Below are positions 27,967 to 35,988 of a stretch of DNA of 35,988 nucleotides, in pieces (within the stretch, counting starts at the first letter, position 1; each line of letters opens with the position of its first letter). The stretch spans positions 1-35,988 of the forward strand of contig CAJYJH010000055.1 of the NCBI GenBank assembly GCA_913775265.1, written 5' to 3'. The notes below the pieces were generated by a model that worked only from the letters and a program-made list of their open reading frames with translations, searched no databases and was not told the origin of the DNA. The DNA is from an uncultured Mucilaginibacter sp. GTDB lineage: Bacteria > Bacteroidota > Bacteroidia > Sphingobacteriales > Sphingobacteriaceae. Position numbers and translations under genes: made by a program.

Positions 27967-29577
27967 ATGAAAAGACGTTATATATACGGCTTGCTAATGG
28001 CGGGTATCACCTTTGCAAGCAGCTGTACCAAAAAATTTGATGAGGTTAATACGGACCCTTATAAGTTTGTACCCGAAACATTTAATCCTAATTTTTTTAT
28101 GTCGCAAGCCCAGCTTCAGTTCTCACAAACGGGCTACGACCAATTACTGTTTCAAAGCATGTGGACACAAAGCCTTGCGTCTACTTATGATTACTATGCT
28201 AACGGAGATAAATATGTATTAAGAGGTAGCGGAACAGGGTACTATAATAGAACTTGGAACAGAGGATACGGGGCTTTGACATTGGTTGACGAAATGAAAA
28301 GCCTTATTCAAGGCAAAACTCAATATAGCAACCTGGATGCCTGCGGAACTATCTTACGTGTGATGTTCATTCAGCGTATCACCGACCTACACGGCGATGC
28401 GCCGTATTCGCAAGAAGGTCAGGCTAAAGCAGGTAATTCAACACCGGTATTTGATAAACAACAGGATATTTACAAAGCGATGCTGTCTCAGTTAGATGCT
28501 GCAAGCGCCGCTTTAGACGTAAGTAAAGACAAGCCAACATCTGATTTATTTTATGGTGGTGACATCAGCAAATGGAAAAGATTAGGCTATTCACTGATGC
28601 TTAAAGCTGCCATGCGTTTAACTAAAGTGGACCCGGCGACCGCTAAAACATACGCAGAGAAAGCATATGCAGGAGGTACGATGACGAGTGTGGCCGACAA
28701 CGCCAAAGTTTTAACCGACAATGCTAACGGCAACTCAAACTCTAACTCTGATGCATTATTAGTTACTGATGATTTTAGAGAAGTACGTTGGGGTAAAACA
28801 CTGATTGATTTTATGAAAACCAGCAACGACCCACGTATTAGTGCAATTGCTGAAATAACTGCAGGCACAGGTAAAGCCGCCAATGAAGACAGAACTGCTG
28901 CCGGTATAAATACGGCCAGTCTACAAATTGGTATGCCTAACGGTTATGATCAAAATGGCGGTGCTACTGATATATCAAAAGCACCTAACTATCCTGGCAC
29001 CAGCCCGGCAGATCCAAACGTTAAAAATGACGCCGCAGCTCCTGATGGTAAATACTCACGCCCAAGGTTACTAGTTTATGCTGACCGTAGCAGCGCAAAC
29101 ATCCTTTACACTTATGGTGAAAGTGAGTTATTATTAGCCGAAGCGGCCATTCGAGGTTGGAATACCGGGTCAGCAGCTACTCACTACGCTAACGCTTTAG
29201 CAGCAGACATGAGATCATTAGCACAGTTGAATGCTACACCACAAGCTGTTGTGAGCGATAATGATATTGCCTCTTACGTATCCAGCAATCCGTTAAGTGG
29301 AACCTCGGCTACTGCATTACAGCAAATCAATATGGAGTATTATGTAGTAACCTCTACTACTTTTAACTTCAATGAGACTTATGCTAACTGGAGAAGATCA
29401 GGTTATCCGGTGTTAACTCCTATAACCTACCCGAGCCAGTATATCACTGGTTCAATTCCACGCCGTATGCCTTACCCTATTTCCCTTCCACAAACAAACG
29501 GGGCTAACTACCAAGCAGCGGTATCTAATATGGGTCCTGACAATTTTGCTACCCGCGTTTGGTGGGATAAGCAATAA
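27967..29577 (+). CDS. SusD-like lipoprotein (SusD-like_2 type)
   Basis: 536 residues, starting five bases after the susC stop. The N-terminus is a lipoprotein signal with the lipid-modified Cys in FASSC at residue 20, followed by TKKFDEVNTDPY, the usual opening of the SusD-like_2 group. TPR-like helices recur (YKAMLSQLDAASAALD; KRLGYSLMLKAAMRLTK; GESELLLAEAAIRGW), as does a C-terminal NWRRSGYPVLTP block and the terminal RVWWDKQ. It sits on the outer face of the outer membrane as the substrate-binding lid of the SusC partner. A 12-bp hairpin follows the stop codon. Confidence 0.96.
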   Translation: MKRRYIYGLLMAGITFASSCTKKFDEVNTDPYKFVPETFNPNFFMSQAQLQFSQTGYDQLLFQSMWTQSLASTYDYYANGDKYVLRGSGTGYYNRTWNRGYGALTLVDEMKSLIQGKTQYSNLDACGTILRVMFIQRITDLHGDAPYSQEGQAKAGNSTPVFDKQQDIYKAMLSQLDAASAALDVSKDKPTSDLFYGGDISKWKRLGYSLMLKAAMRLTKVDPATAKTYAEKAYAGGTMTSVADNAKVLTDNANGNSNSNSDALLVTDDFREVRWGKTLIDFMKTSNDPRISAIAEITAGTGKAANEDRTAAGINTASLQIGMPNGYDQNGGATDISKAPNYPGTSPADPNVKNDAAAPDGKYSRPRLLVYADRSSANILYTYGESELLLAEAAIRGWNTGSAATHYANALAADMRSLAQLNATPQAVVSDNDIASYVSSNPLSGTSATALQQINMEYYVVTSTTFNFNETYANWRRSGYPVLTPITYPSQYITGSIPRRMPYPISLPQTNGANYQAAVSNMGPDNFATRVWWDKQ

Positions 29578-29591
29578 TTGCTACTTTTATA

Positions 29592-29625
29592 CAAGAATAC
29601 AGCACGGTAACGCGCTGTATTCTTG
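29592..29625 (+). terminator. 12-bp hairpin between susD and the FG-GAP gene
   Basis: Bases 29592-29603 pair perfectly with 29614-29625 around a 10-base loop, 14 bases after the susD stop. There is no real T tract afterwards, so partial termination or mRNA end protection is more likely than a full stop. It would let SusCD be made in excess over the downstream proteins. Confidence 0.55.
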
Positions 29626-29656
29626 CTATATAACCTAATTAATTAAACTATTTTTC

Positions 29657-32600
29657 ATGCAAACCGGTTGTCGCTTAATTGCTCCTAAGCTTTTTTCGGG
29701 TATCCTGTTATTTTGCTGCTTTTCGGCAGCATCCTTACGTGCACAACAGCCGTTATTTAAACTGCTTACCGACAAGGAAACCAACGTTAACTTTGTAAAC
29801 GCAATTAACGAAACCGAAAAACTCAACGTACTCTCGTACGAATACTTCTACAATGGCGGCGGTGTTGCGGCCGGCGACATCAACAACGATGGCCTGACCG
29901 ATCTTTTTTTTACGGCCAACAAGCAATCCTGCAAATTATACCTTAACCAAGGTCATTTTAAATTTAAAGATATTACCAAACAGGCCTGCCCTGCTTTGTT
30001 TAACCGTACCGACGGCTGGAAAACCGGCGTTACCATGGCCGATGTAAACGGCGATGGCTTCTTAGACATTTATGTTTGTTACTCGGGCAAAGCTGATCCC
30101 GAACAACGACGTAATCAGCTCTTTATTAACAACGGTAATGCTACTTTCACCGAAAAAGCAAAAGAGTACGGCCTTGACGATCCGGGCTATGGCACGCAAG
30201 CCGCCTTTTTTGACTACGATCATGACGGCGACTTAGATATGTTTTTGCTGAACCATAATGTTAAGAAAATTGACAATATGGAGTTTGCCAAATACAAAAG
30301 CGAAACCGACGAGTACGCCGGAAATAAACTATTTGAAAACACCGGTAACCGCTTTACTGATGTTTCTAAAAAAGCCGGTATCATCCAAAATCCTTTAACC
30401 TTCGGGCTTGGCATTGCCATTGCCGACATTAACCTTGATGGCTGGCCCGATGTTTATGTAACCAACGACTACAACGAACCCGACTATATATACATCAACA
30501 ATCACGACGGCACCTTTGCCGAACGTTCTAAACAATACGTAAGGCATATGGCCCATTTTTCAATGGGTGTGGATATTGCCGATTTTAACAACGATGGCCT
30601 TCCGGATATTTTAACGCTGGATATGCTGCCGCGCGATAATCATCGCCAAAAATCACTGCAGCTCGAAGAAAATTATGAGTCGTTTGAGCTGATGCAGCAG
30701 CAGGATTTATACAAGCAGTACATGCGTAATATGCTGCAGCTTAATAACGGCAACAACACGTTCAGCGAGATTGCCCAACTGGCCGGTATATCGGCTACCG
30801 ACTGGAGCTGGTGCCCCTTAATTGCCGACTTTGACAACGATGGTTACAAAGATATTTTTATCAGCAATGGCTACCTGCGCGATTACACCAACAAAGACTT
30901 TTTAAGGTACTGGGGCGATTATAAAATCAAGCAGGCTATGGATAGAGAGCCGTACTTGCTGATGGATTTAATTAAGGCCATGCCCTCTACTACCCTACCC
31001 AACTATATATTTCAAAATAACCGCAATCTTACCTTTACCAATAAACAAACAGAATGGGGATTGGGCGATGCCAGCATATCCAGCGGCGCAGTTTATGCTG
31101 ATTTAGACAACGACGGCGACCTGGATCTCATCATTAATAACATTAACCAACCGGCATCCATATACCAAAATCAATCCCGGGAGCTGAATGGTACCAACTA
31201 CCTTAGTTTTAAACTGAAGGGTAATAATAAAAACACACAGGCTTTAGGCAGCAAAATATACGTATACAATAGCGGCAATGTACAGTACCAGGAAGTAAAC
31301 CCAGCGCGGGGCTATTTATCAGCTGTGAGCACACAGGTTGTGTTCGGTTTGGGGAAATCCACTACAGTAGATTCGGTGAAAATTATCTGGCCGGATAATA
31401 AAGTACAGAAGATGCTGAAAGTAGCAGCCAATCAACTGCTCGAAGTTAATTACCAGCCGACAACGATTAACACCGCACCCAAAGCTATTAAGCCGATGTT
31501 TACAGCCGCTAAGCCGTTCATTGACTACAAAGCACCTGAAGAAGCCATTAACGACTTTAAACGCCAACTGCTGATGCTTTTCATGTCTTCGAAAACCACA
31601 CCGGTTATTGCGAAAGCCGATGTAAATAAAGATGGGCTGGAAGATTTATTTGTGAGCGGCGGTCCGCAGTTGCAAGGCAATGTTTATTTGCAGCAGCCCG
31701 GCGGCAAGTTTGTAGCCGAAGCCGTAGAAAATAGCAAAACGCCCGTAGGCACTACATCAGCCGCATCATTTTTTGATGCTAATGGTGATGGCTTACCGGA
31801 TCTATATCTGGCTAAAGGTGGTTACAGTTTATATGATGCTGATAGCGAAAACCTGCAGGATGAACTTTACATCAACAATGGTAAAGGTCATTTTAATTTA
31901 GCCACTAATGCACTGCCTGTACTAAATGCTGGCAGCAAATCGTGCGTTAGCCCGTGCGACTTTGATAAAGACGGCGACATCGACCTTTTTGTAGGCGGGC
32001 GCGTTATTCCGGGCAAATATCCTGTTACGCCTAAAAGCTACCTGCTGGTTAACGATGGCAAAGGCAAATTCAGCATTGCAGATGCGCTTTTTGCTAACGC
32101 GGGTATGGTTACTGATGCCCAATGGTGCGATTTGAACCGGGATGGCCGTAAAGACCTGATAGTTTGCGGCGAACTGATGCCGATTAAGGTTTACATCAAC
32201 TCGGCAAATGGTTTTACCGACCAAACCGATACTTACTTTACTACCCCGCAGGCTGGCTTTTGGAACACGCTTGCAGTAGCTGACGTTAACGGAGACGGAC
32301 AAGAGGACTTGGTCGCCGGTAATTTAGGCTGCAACTCGGTAATCCAGGCTTCGGCTAAAGAACCTGCCGAAATGTATTATGCCGATTTTGACGGCAACGG
32401 TTCTATCGATCCGATGTTTAGTTTTTACGTGCAGGGCAAGAGCTATCCTTTTGTAAGCCGTGATGAGCTGAATGAGCAGATGTACCCCATGCGTCGTAAA
32501 TTCACATCGTACAAAGCATATGCTGATGCTACTTTGCAGGATATCATCCCTGCCGATAAGCTCGAAAAAGCAGGCAAACTATCGGCTAACGAAGTAAATA

Positions 32601-32956
32601 CTTGCGTATTCATCAATCAAAACGGCAAGTTCAGCAAAACCATACTGCCGGTAGAAGCACAGTTTTCGATGGTGAGCAGAATTATGGTGAAAGACTTTGA
32701 CCATGATCAAAAGCCCGACATCTTACTGTTAGGTAACCATACCGACAACCGCTTAAAAATTGGCAGTATTGACGCCAACTATGGTTGCCTGCTTAAAGGA
32801 GATGGCAAAGGCAACTTTACTTACATCAGTCAGCCGGTAAGCGGCTTAGATGTTGAAGGTGATGTAAAATCTACAACAGAAATCGCCATCAATGGCAAAA
32901 AATATCTACTGATCGGTATCTCTGGTCAGCCTCTCACTTTTTATCAGGAGCCATGA
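29657..32956 (+). CDS. FG-GAP/VCBS repeat protein with ASPIC-UnbV domain
   Basis: 1099 residues with a signal peptide (SGILLFCCFSAASLRAQ). About a dozen calcium-binding DxDxDG loops are spread over two propeller halves: DINNDGLTD, DVNGDGFLD, DYDHDGDLD, DINLDGWPD, DFNNDGLPD, DFDNDGYKD, DLDNDGDLD, later DVNKDGLED, DANGDGLPD, DFDKDGDID, DLNRDGRKD, DVNGDGQED. Between them, about residues 514-597, lies an ASPIC/UnbV domain (ARGYLSAVSTQVVFGLG, then VKIIWPDNKVQ). Such CRTAC1-like proteins are frequent beside SusCD pairs in this phylum, with no settled function; glycan binding or a scaffold at the cell surface are guesses. The gene is 79 bases after susD and overlaps the next gene by four bases. Confidence 0.92.
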   Translation: MQTGCRLIAPKLFSGILLFCCFSAASLRAQQPLFKLLTDKETNVNFVNAINETEKLNVLSYEYFYNGGGVAAGDINNDGLTDLFFTANKQSCKLYLNQGHFKFKDITKQACPALFNRTDGWKTGVTMADVNGDGFLDIYVCYSGKADPEQRRNQLFINNGNATFTEKAKEYGLDDPGYGTQAAFFDYDHDGDLDMFLLNHNVKKIDNMEFAKYKSETDEYAGNKLFENTGNRFTDVSKKAGIIQNPLTFGLGIAIADINLDGWPDVYVTNDYNEPDYIYINNHDGTFAERSKQYVRHMAHFSMGVDIADFNNDGLPDILTLDMLPRDNHRQKSLQLEENYESFELMQQQDLYKQYMRNMLQLNNGNNTFSEIAQLAGISATDWSWCPLIADFDNDGYKDIFISNGYLRDYTNKDFLRYWGDYKIKQAMDREPYLLMDLIKAMPSTTLPNYIFQNNRNLTFTNKQTEWGLGDASISSGAVYADLDNDGDLDLIINNINQPASIYQNQSRELNGTNYLSFKLKGNNKNTQALGSKIYVYNSGNVQYQEVNPARGYLSAVSTQVVFGLGKSTTVDSVKIIWPDNKVQKMLKVAANQLLEVNYQPTTINTAPKAIKPMFTAAKPFIDYKAPEEAINDFKRQLLMLFMSSKTTPVIAKADVNKDGLEDLFVSGGPQLQGNVYLQQPGGKFVAEAVENSKTPVGTTSAASFFDANGDGLPDLYLAKGGYSLYDADSENLQDELYINNGKGHFNLATNALPVLNAGSKSCVSPCDFDKDGDIDLFVGGRVIPGKYPVTPKSYLLVNDGKGKFSIADALFANAGMVTDAQWCDLNRDGRKDLIVCGELMPIKVYINSANGFTDQTDTYFTTPQAGFWNTLAVADVNGDGQEDLVAGNLGCNSVIQASAKEPAEMYYADFDGNGSIDPMFSFYVQGKSYPFVSRDELNEQMYPMRRKFTSYKAYADATLQDIIPADKLEKAGKLSANEVNTCVFINQNGKFSKTILPVEAQFSMVSRIMVKDFDHDQKPDILLLGNHTDNRLKIGSIDANYGCLLKGDGKGNFTYISQPVSGLDVEGDVKSTTEIAINGKKYLLIGISGQPLTFYQEP

Positions 32957-34296
32957 AAGTATTAGCTGTATCTTTTCTTGTTTGTTTAAATTTGCTGTCA
33001 TCGGTTTTTGCTGCACGTAATAAGAGCCTGCCCGAGCATTTATCAATGCAGCGCCCCATCCATGCCATCTCGATGGTGATGATGCACGATGTAATTAGTC
33101 CGCCGGTAGCCGCACGATATTATGCTTATACCATGCTGGGCGCTTACCAGATTGTTTCGGCTTATAATGAGACGGTACCTGATGCATCCAAGTTTACCAA
33201 AAACTTTCACACCACATTTAACAAAGACAAATACCCCGATGCTGATTACCAGGTTGCCGCTGCCTACTGCGTGTTGGAAGCTGGTAAGTTGTTATTGCCA
33301 TCCGGCTATACCTTGCAGGAGGAACAGGATAAGTATGTTGCCCTGCTGAAAAAGCAAAAAATCAAAGAGGAAGTCATCAAGCAATCCGTTGCCGAGGCTG
33401 TTGATATGGCAGCACAAATTTTGGCTTATTCTAAAACCGACAATTATTTTGGTTTGAGCACCCGCCTGCGTTACACGCCGGTAAAGGGCGAGGCTTACTG
33501 GTACCCTACCCCACCCACTTATATGGAAGCGGTAGAACCTAACTGGGCAACAATTAAACCCATCATGATCGATTCGAGTGGCCAGTTTAAAGCGATTACT
33601 CCTGCGCCTTTCAGTAAAGATAAAAATAGCGAGTTTTATAAACTGGCCAACGAGGTTTATGCTGTATCTAAAACCGCAACACCAGAGCAAATCAGCATCG
33701 CTAACTTTTGGGAATGTAATCCGTTTACCGTGGTAACATCAGGCCACATGATGATTGGCTTTAAAAAGTTAAGCCCAGGCGGCCACTGGATGAATATTGG
33801 ATTAATTGCCGCTGCCAAAAAGCGCCTCAACTTCGACCAAACGGTTGAATTACTTGCGCTGGAAGGAGCTACCCTAATGGATGCCTTTATTTGCTGCTGG
33901 AAAGAAAAGTATGCCAGTAACCGCATCCGCCCCGAAACTTATATTAACCGATACATTGATTTAAAATGGAGCCCGCTGCTGCAAACGCCTCCGTTTCCGG
34001 ATTATACCAGCGGTCACAGTATTATTTCCGCAGCATCTGCCGAAGTATTAACTTATTTATTAGGTGATAACCTGGCTTACCTGGATGATTCGGAAGTACC
34101 TTATGATGTGCCCGCGCGCAACTTTACCTCATTCAGGCAGGCGGCTAAAGAAGCTGCCGTTTCCAGACTGTACGGTGGTATTCACTTCCGCGATTCTATT
34201 GACAATGGCTACGAGCAAGGTGTTCGTATTGCCGATTATTTAATTGCTGCTTTAAAAAAAGCAGGTATACAACCTATCACAAACACTAAATCTTAA
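32953..34296 (+). CDS. Vanadium-dependent haloperoxidase/PAP2-like exported protein
   Basis: 447 residues, signal peptide about residues 1-20 (FLVCLNLLSSVFAA). The three PAP2/vanadium-haloperoxidase motifs are complete: K319-x6-R326-P327, then TSGH with H355 (Thr replaces the common Pro), then S404-R405-x5-H411. These residues hold vanadate in haloperoxidases or phosphate in PAP2 phosphatases, so either activity is possible; nothing here decides. The start codon overlaps the stop of the FG-GAP gene as ATGA, which points to translational coupling. The protein should act in the periplasm or outside the cell. Its role in a glycan locus is not established. Confidence 0.9.
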   Translation: MKVLAVSFLVCLNLLSSVFAARNKSLPEHLSMQRPIHAISMVMMHDVISPPVAARYYAYTMLGAYQIVSAYNETVPDASKFTKNFHTTFNKDKYPDADYQVAAAYCVLEAGKLLLPSGYTLQEEQDKYVALLKKQKIKEEVIKQSVAEAVDMAAQILAYSKTDNYFGLSTRLRYTPVKGEAYWYPTPPTYMEAVEPNWATIKPIMIDSSGQFKAITPAPFSKDKNSEFYKLANEVYAVSKTATPEQISIANFWECNPFTVVTSGHMMIGFKKLSPGGHWMNIGLIAAAKKRLNFDQTVELLALEGATLMDAFICCWKEKYASNRIRPETYINRYIDLKWSPLLQTPPFPDYTSGHSIISAASAEVLTYLLGDNLAYLDDSEVPYDVPARNFTSFRQAAKEAAVSRLYGGIHFRDSIDNGYEQGVRIADYLIAALKKAGIQPITNTKS

Positions 34297-34328
34297 ATAA
34301 TATAATATAGCTACCTAACTATTTTTGA

Positions 34329-35988
34329 ATGAAGTTTATGTCATTGTGTAAAAAGAAGCGGGCGTTATCGCAGGCGCTTTTTTTTGCCTGTTTAACCGCA
34401 TCACCTGCGCTTTACGCTCAAAACAAACCCGCTTATCTTAACGAGCGTTTACCGGTTGATGCCAGGGTAAAATCTTTATTATCTGAGCTTACCCTGGCCG
34501 AAAAAGCTAACCTGTTAGGCTACAACAGCAAAGCCATTCCACGCCTCAATATACCCGCCTACAATTGGTGGAACGAAGGTTTACACGGCGTGGCCAGGGC
34601 CGGACAAGCCACTGTGTTTCCGCAGGCTATTGGTATGGCTGCCACCTTTAATCCAGATCTGCTTAAACAAGTAGCCACGGTTATATCAACCGAAGCGCGG
34701 GCCAAGTACAACCTGGCCATGAAGCAAGACCGCCATTTAATGTATATGGGATTGACGTTTTGGTCGCCCAACATTAATATATTTCGCGACCCACGGTGGG
34801 GACGCGGACAAGAAACCTACGGCGAAGATCCGTTCTTAACTTCGCGCATGGGCGCGGCTTATGTAAATGGCATGCAGGGTAATGATCCGCAGCATTTAAA
34901 GGTGTCGGCAACCGCCAAACACTTTGTGGCCCATAGCGGCCCCGAAGCTACCCGTGATGAGTTTAATGCCCTGGCCGACGAGAAAGACCTGCGCGAAACT
35001 TACCTCTACTCTTTTAAATATCTGGTTGACCATGGCGTAGAATCGGTAATGACGGCATACAACCGCGTTAACGGCGAACCAAACTCTACCAGCAAAAAGT
35101 TATTAAATCAAATATTGCTGAAAGAATGGGGTTTTAAAGGTCATGTGGTTACCGACTGTGGTGCTTTGGATGATGTTTACCTGCGCCATAAAGTATTACC
35201 GAATGCTGTACAAACTGCTGCGGCGGCTATTAAAGCGGGCATCAATCTTGATTGCTCCAGCATCTTACAAAAAGATGTAGAAGAAGCTGTAAAGCAAAAA
35301 CTGCTTACCGAGAAAGAAGTGGATGCCGCCTTGGCTAAAGTTTTAAAAACCGAATTTAAGCTGGGCTTTTTTGATGATAAGAGTAGCAGCCCATACTACA
35401 GTTATGGGGCAGATAGCGTTGCGAACGAAGCCCATACCGCACTATCGCGCAAGGTTGCCGCTCAAAGCATGGTGTTGCTTAAAAACGCTAACAATTTGTT
35501 ACCGCTTAAACCGAATACCTATTCCAGCATCACCGTGTTGGGCACCAATGCCTCATCAATGGATGTAATGGCCGGCAGCTACCATGGCGTTAACAGCCGC
35601 ATGGTTGATTTTGTGGAAGGGATTACCGGTGCGGTAGGCTTAACCACTCGTGTAGAGTATGATTTAGGGTCTAATTATACCGACACCACCCATTTTGGTG
35701 GCATTTGGGCAGCCGGAAACAGTGACCTGACTGTGGCTGTCATTGGCCTATCGCCAGTATTAGAGGGCGAAGCTGGCGATGCGTTTTTATCGCCAACCGG
35801 TGGTGATAAACCTAATCTGGATTTGCCTGCAGGCAATATTGCCTTTATCAAAGCTTTGCGCAAGGGCAACCCTAAAAAGCCTGTTATTGCCGTTATCACA
35901 GGTGGCAGCGATGTGGATGTAAGCAGTATCGAGCCTTATGTGGATGCCATTATTATGGCTTGGTACCCTGGTCAGCAGGGTGGTAATG
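34329..35988 (+). CDS. GH3 beta-xylosidase/beta-glucosidase (C-terminus cut by window edge)
   Basis: The frame is open from ATG 34329 to the window end: 553 codons, no stop. A signal peptide is present (residues about 13-31, ending ALYAQ). The GH3 N-terminal barrel starts VDARVKSLLSELTLAEKANLL and shows NWWNEGLHGVARAG, SPNINIFRDPRWGRGQETYGEDP, KHFVAHSG and the nucleophile D276 in VVTDCGALDD. The second GH3 domain begins near SMVLLKNANNLLPL and continues past the edge. The WNEGLHGV and TDCGA motifs are typical of GH3 xylan 1,4-beta-xylosidases, which fits the locus; glucosidase activity is the alternative. It lies 32 bases after the haloperoxidase-like gene, in the same operon as SusCD. Confidence 0.93.
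   Translation, partial: MKFMSLCKKKRALSQALFFACLTASPALYAQNKPAYLNERLPVDARVKSLLSELTLAEKANLLGYNSKAIPRLNIPAYNWWNEGLHGVARAGQATVFPQAIGMAATFNPDLLKQVATVISTEARAKYNLAMKQDRHLMYMGLTFWSPNINIFRDPRWGRGQETYGEDPFLTSRMGAAYVNGMQGNDPQHLKVSATAKHFVAHSGPEATRDEFNALADEKDLRETYLYSFKYLVDHGVESVMTAYNRVNGEPNSTSKKLLNQILLKEWGFKGHVVTDCGALDDVYLRHKVLPNAVQTAAAAIKAGINLDCSSILQKDVEEAVKQKLLTEKEVDAALAKVLKTEFKLGFFDDKSSSPYYSYGADSVANEAHTALSRKVAAQSMVLLKNANNLLPLKPNTYSSITVLGTNASSMDVMAGSYHGVNSRMVDFVEGITGAVGLTTRVEYDLGSNYTDTTHFGGIWAAGNSDLTVAVIGLSPVLEGEAGDAFLSPTGGDKPNLDLPAGNIAFIKALRKGNPKKPVIAVITGGSDVDVSSIEPYVDAIIMAWYPGQQGGN

Noticed and set aside
32953..34296. Calling the PAP2-like protein a haloperoxidase outright
   Set aside because: The same three motifs bind phosphate in PAP2 phosphatases, and Thr replaces the usual Pro before SGH, so the reaction is left open.

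Overview
The window looks like a hemicellulose (xylan) utilisation region from a Bacteroidetes bacterium, most likely a soil Sphingobacteriaceae such as Mucilaginibacter or Pedobacter. The evidence is a SusC/SusD pair, a hybrid two-component regulator of the HTCS type, promoter elements resembling the Bacteroidetes TAnnTTTG box, and the family make-up of the enzymes. The genus is inferred from gene content only.

Left part (1-10473, minus strand): a probable operon runs from a CE1-type esterase (start 5775) through a CE6-like acetylxylan esterase, an alpha/beta-hydrolase esterase and a GH43-CBM6 enzyme to a second GH43 that leaves the window at base 1. Upstream of it lies a 1387-residue HTCS sensor/regulator. 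Centre (11004-17504): a GH10 xylanase and a GH43 on the plus strand converge on a GH8 reducing-end xylosidase-like enzyme. A tiny membrane protein follows, then a large GH43-CBM6 on the minus strand. Together these enzymes could deacetylate and de-esterify arabinoxylan, cut the backbone, trim arabinose and xylose side chains, and take xylo-oligomers apart in the periplasm.

Middle (17887-23773): a D-2-hydroxyacid dehydrogenase and a SnoaL-like protein, then the wreck of a GH78 alpha-L-rhamnosidase. That gene carries two nonsense codons and two frameshifts and is split by an IS110-family element. An intact L-rhamnose mutarotase gene sits upstream of it. The IS has a long structured 5' leader that looks like a bridge RNA, and its recombinase is split exactly at a U UUU UUA slippery heptamer.

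Right part (24755-35988, plus strand): SusC, SusD, a very large FG-GAP/ASPIC-UnbV protein, a vanadium-haloperoxidase/PAP2-like protein whose start overlaps the preceding stop, and a GH3 beta-xylosidase/glucosidase that runs off the right edge. A 981-base AT-rich leader precedes susC.

The observations most worth following are the candidate bridge RNA with short matches to its insertion site; a 13-base motif placed 50-51 bases upstream of a TAnnTTTG box at two of the xylan promoters, with a weaker third case; the possible programmed frameshift in the transposase; and the FG-GAP/haloperoxidase pair inside the SusCD operon.
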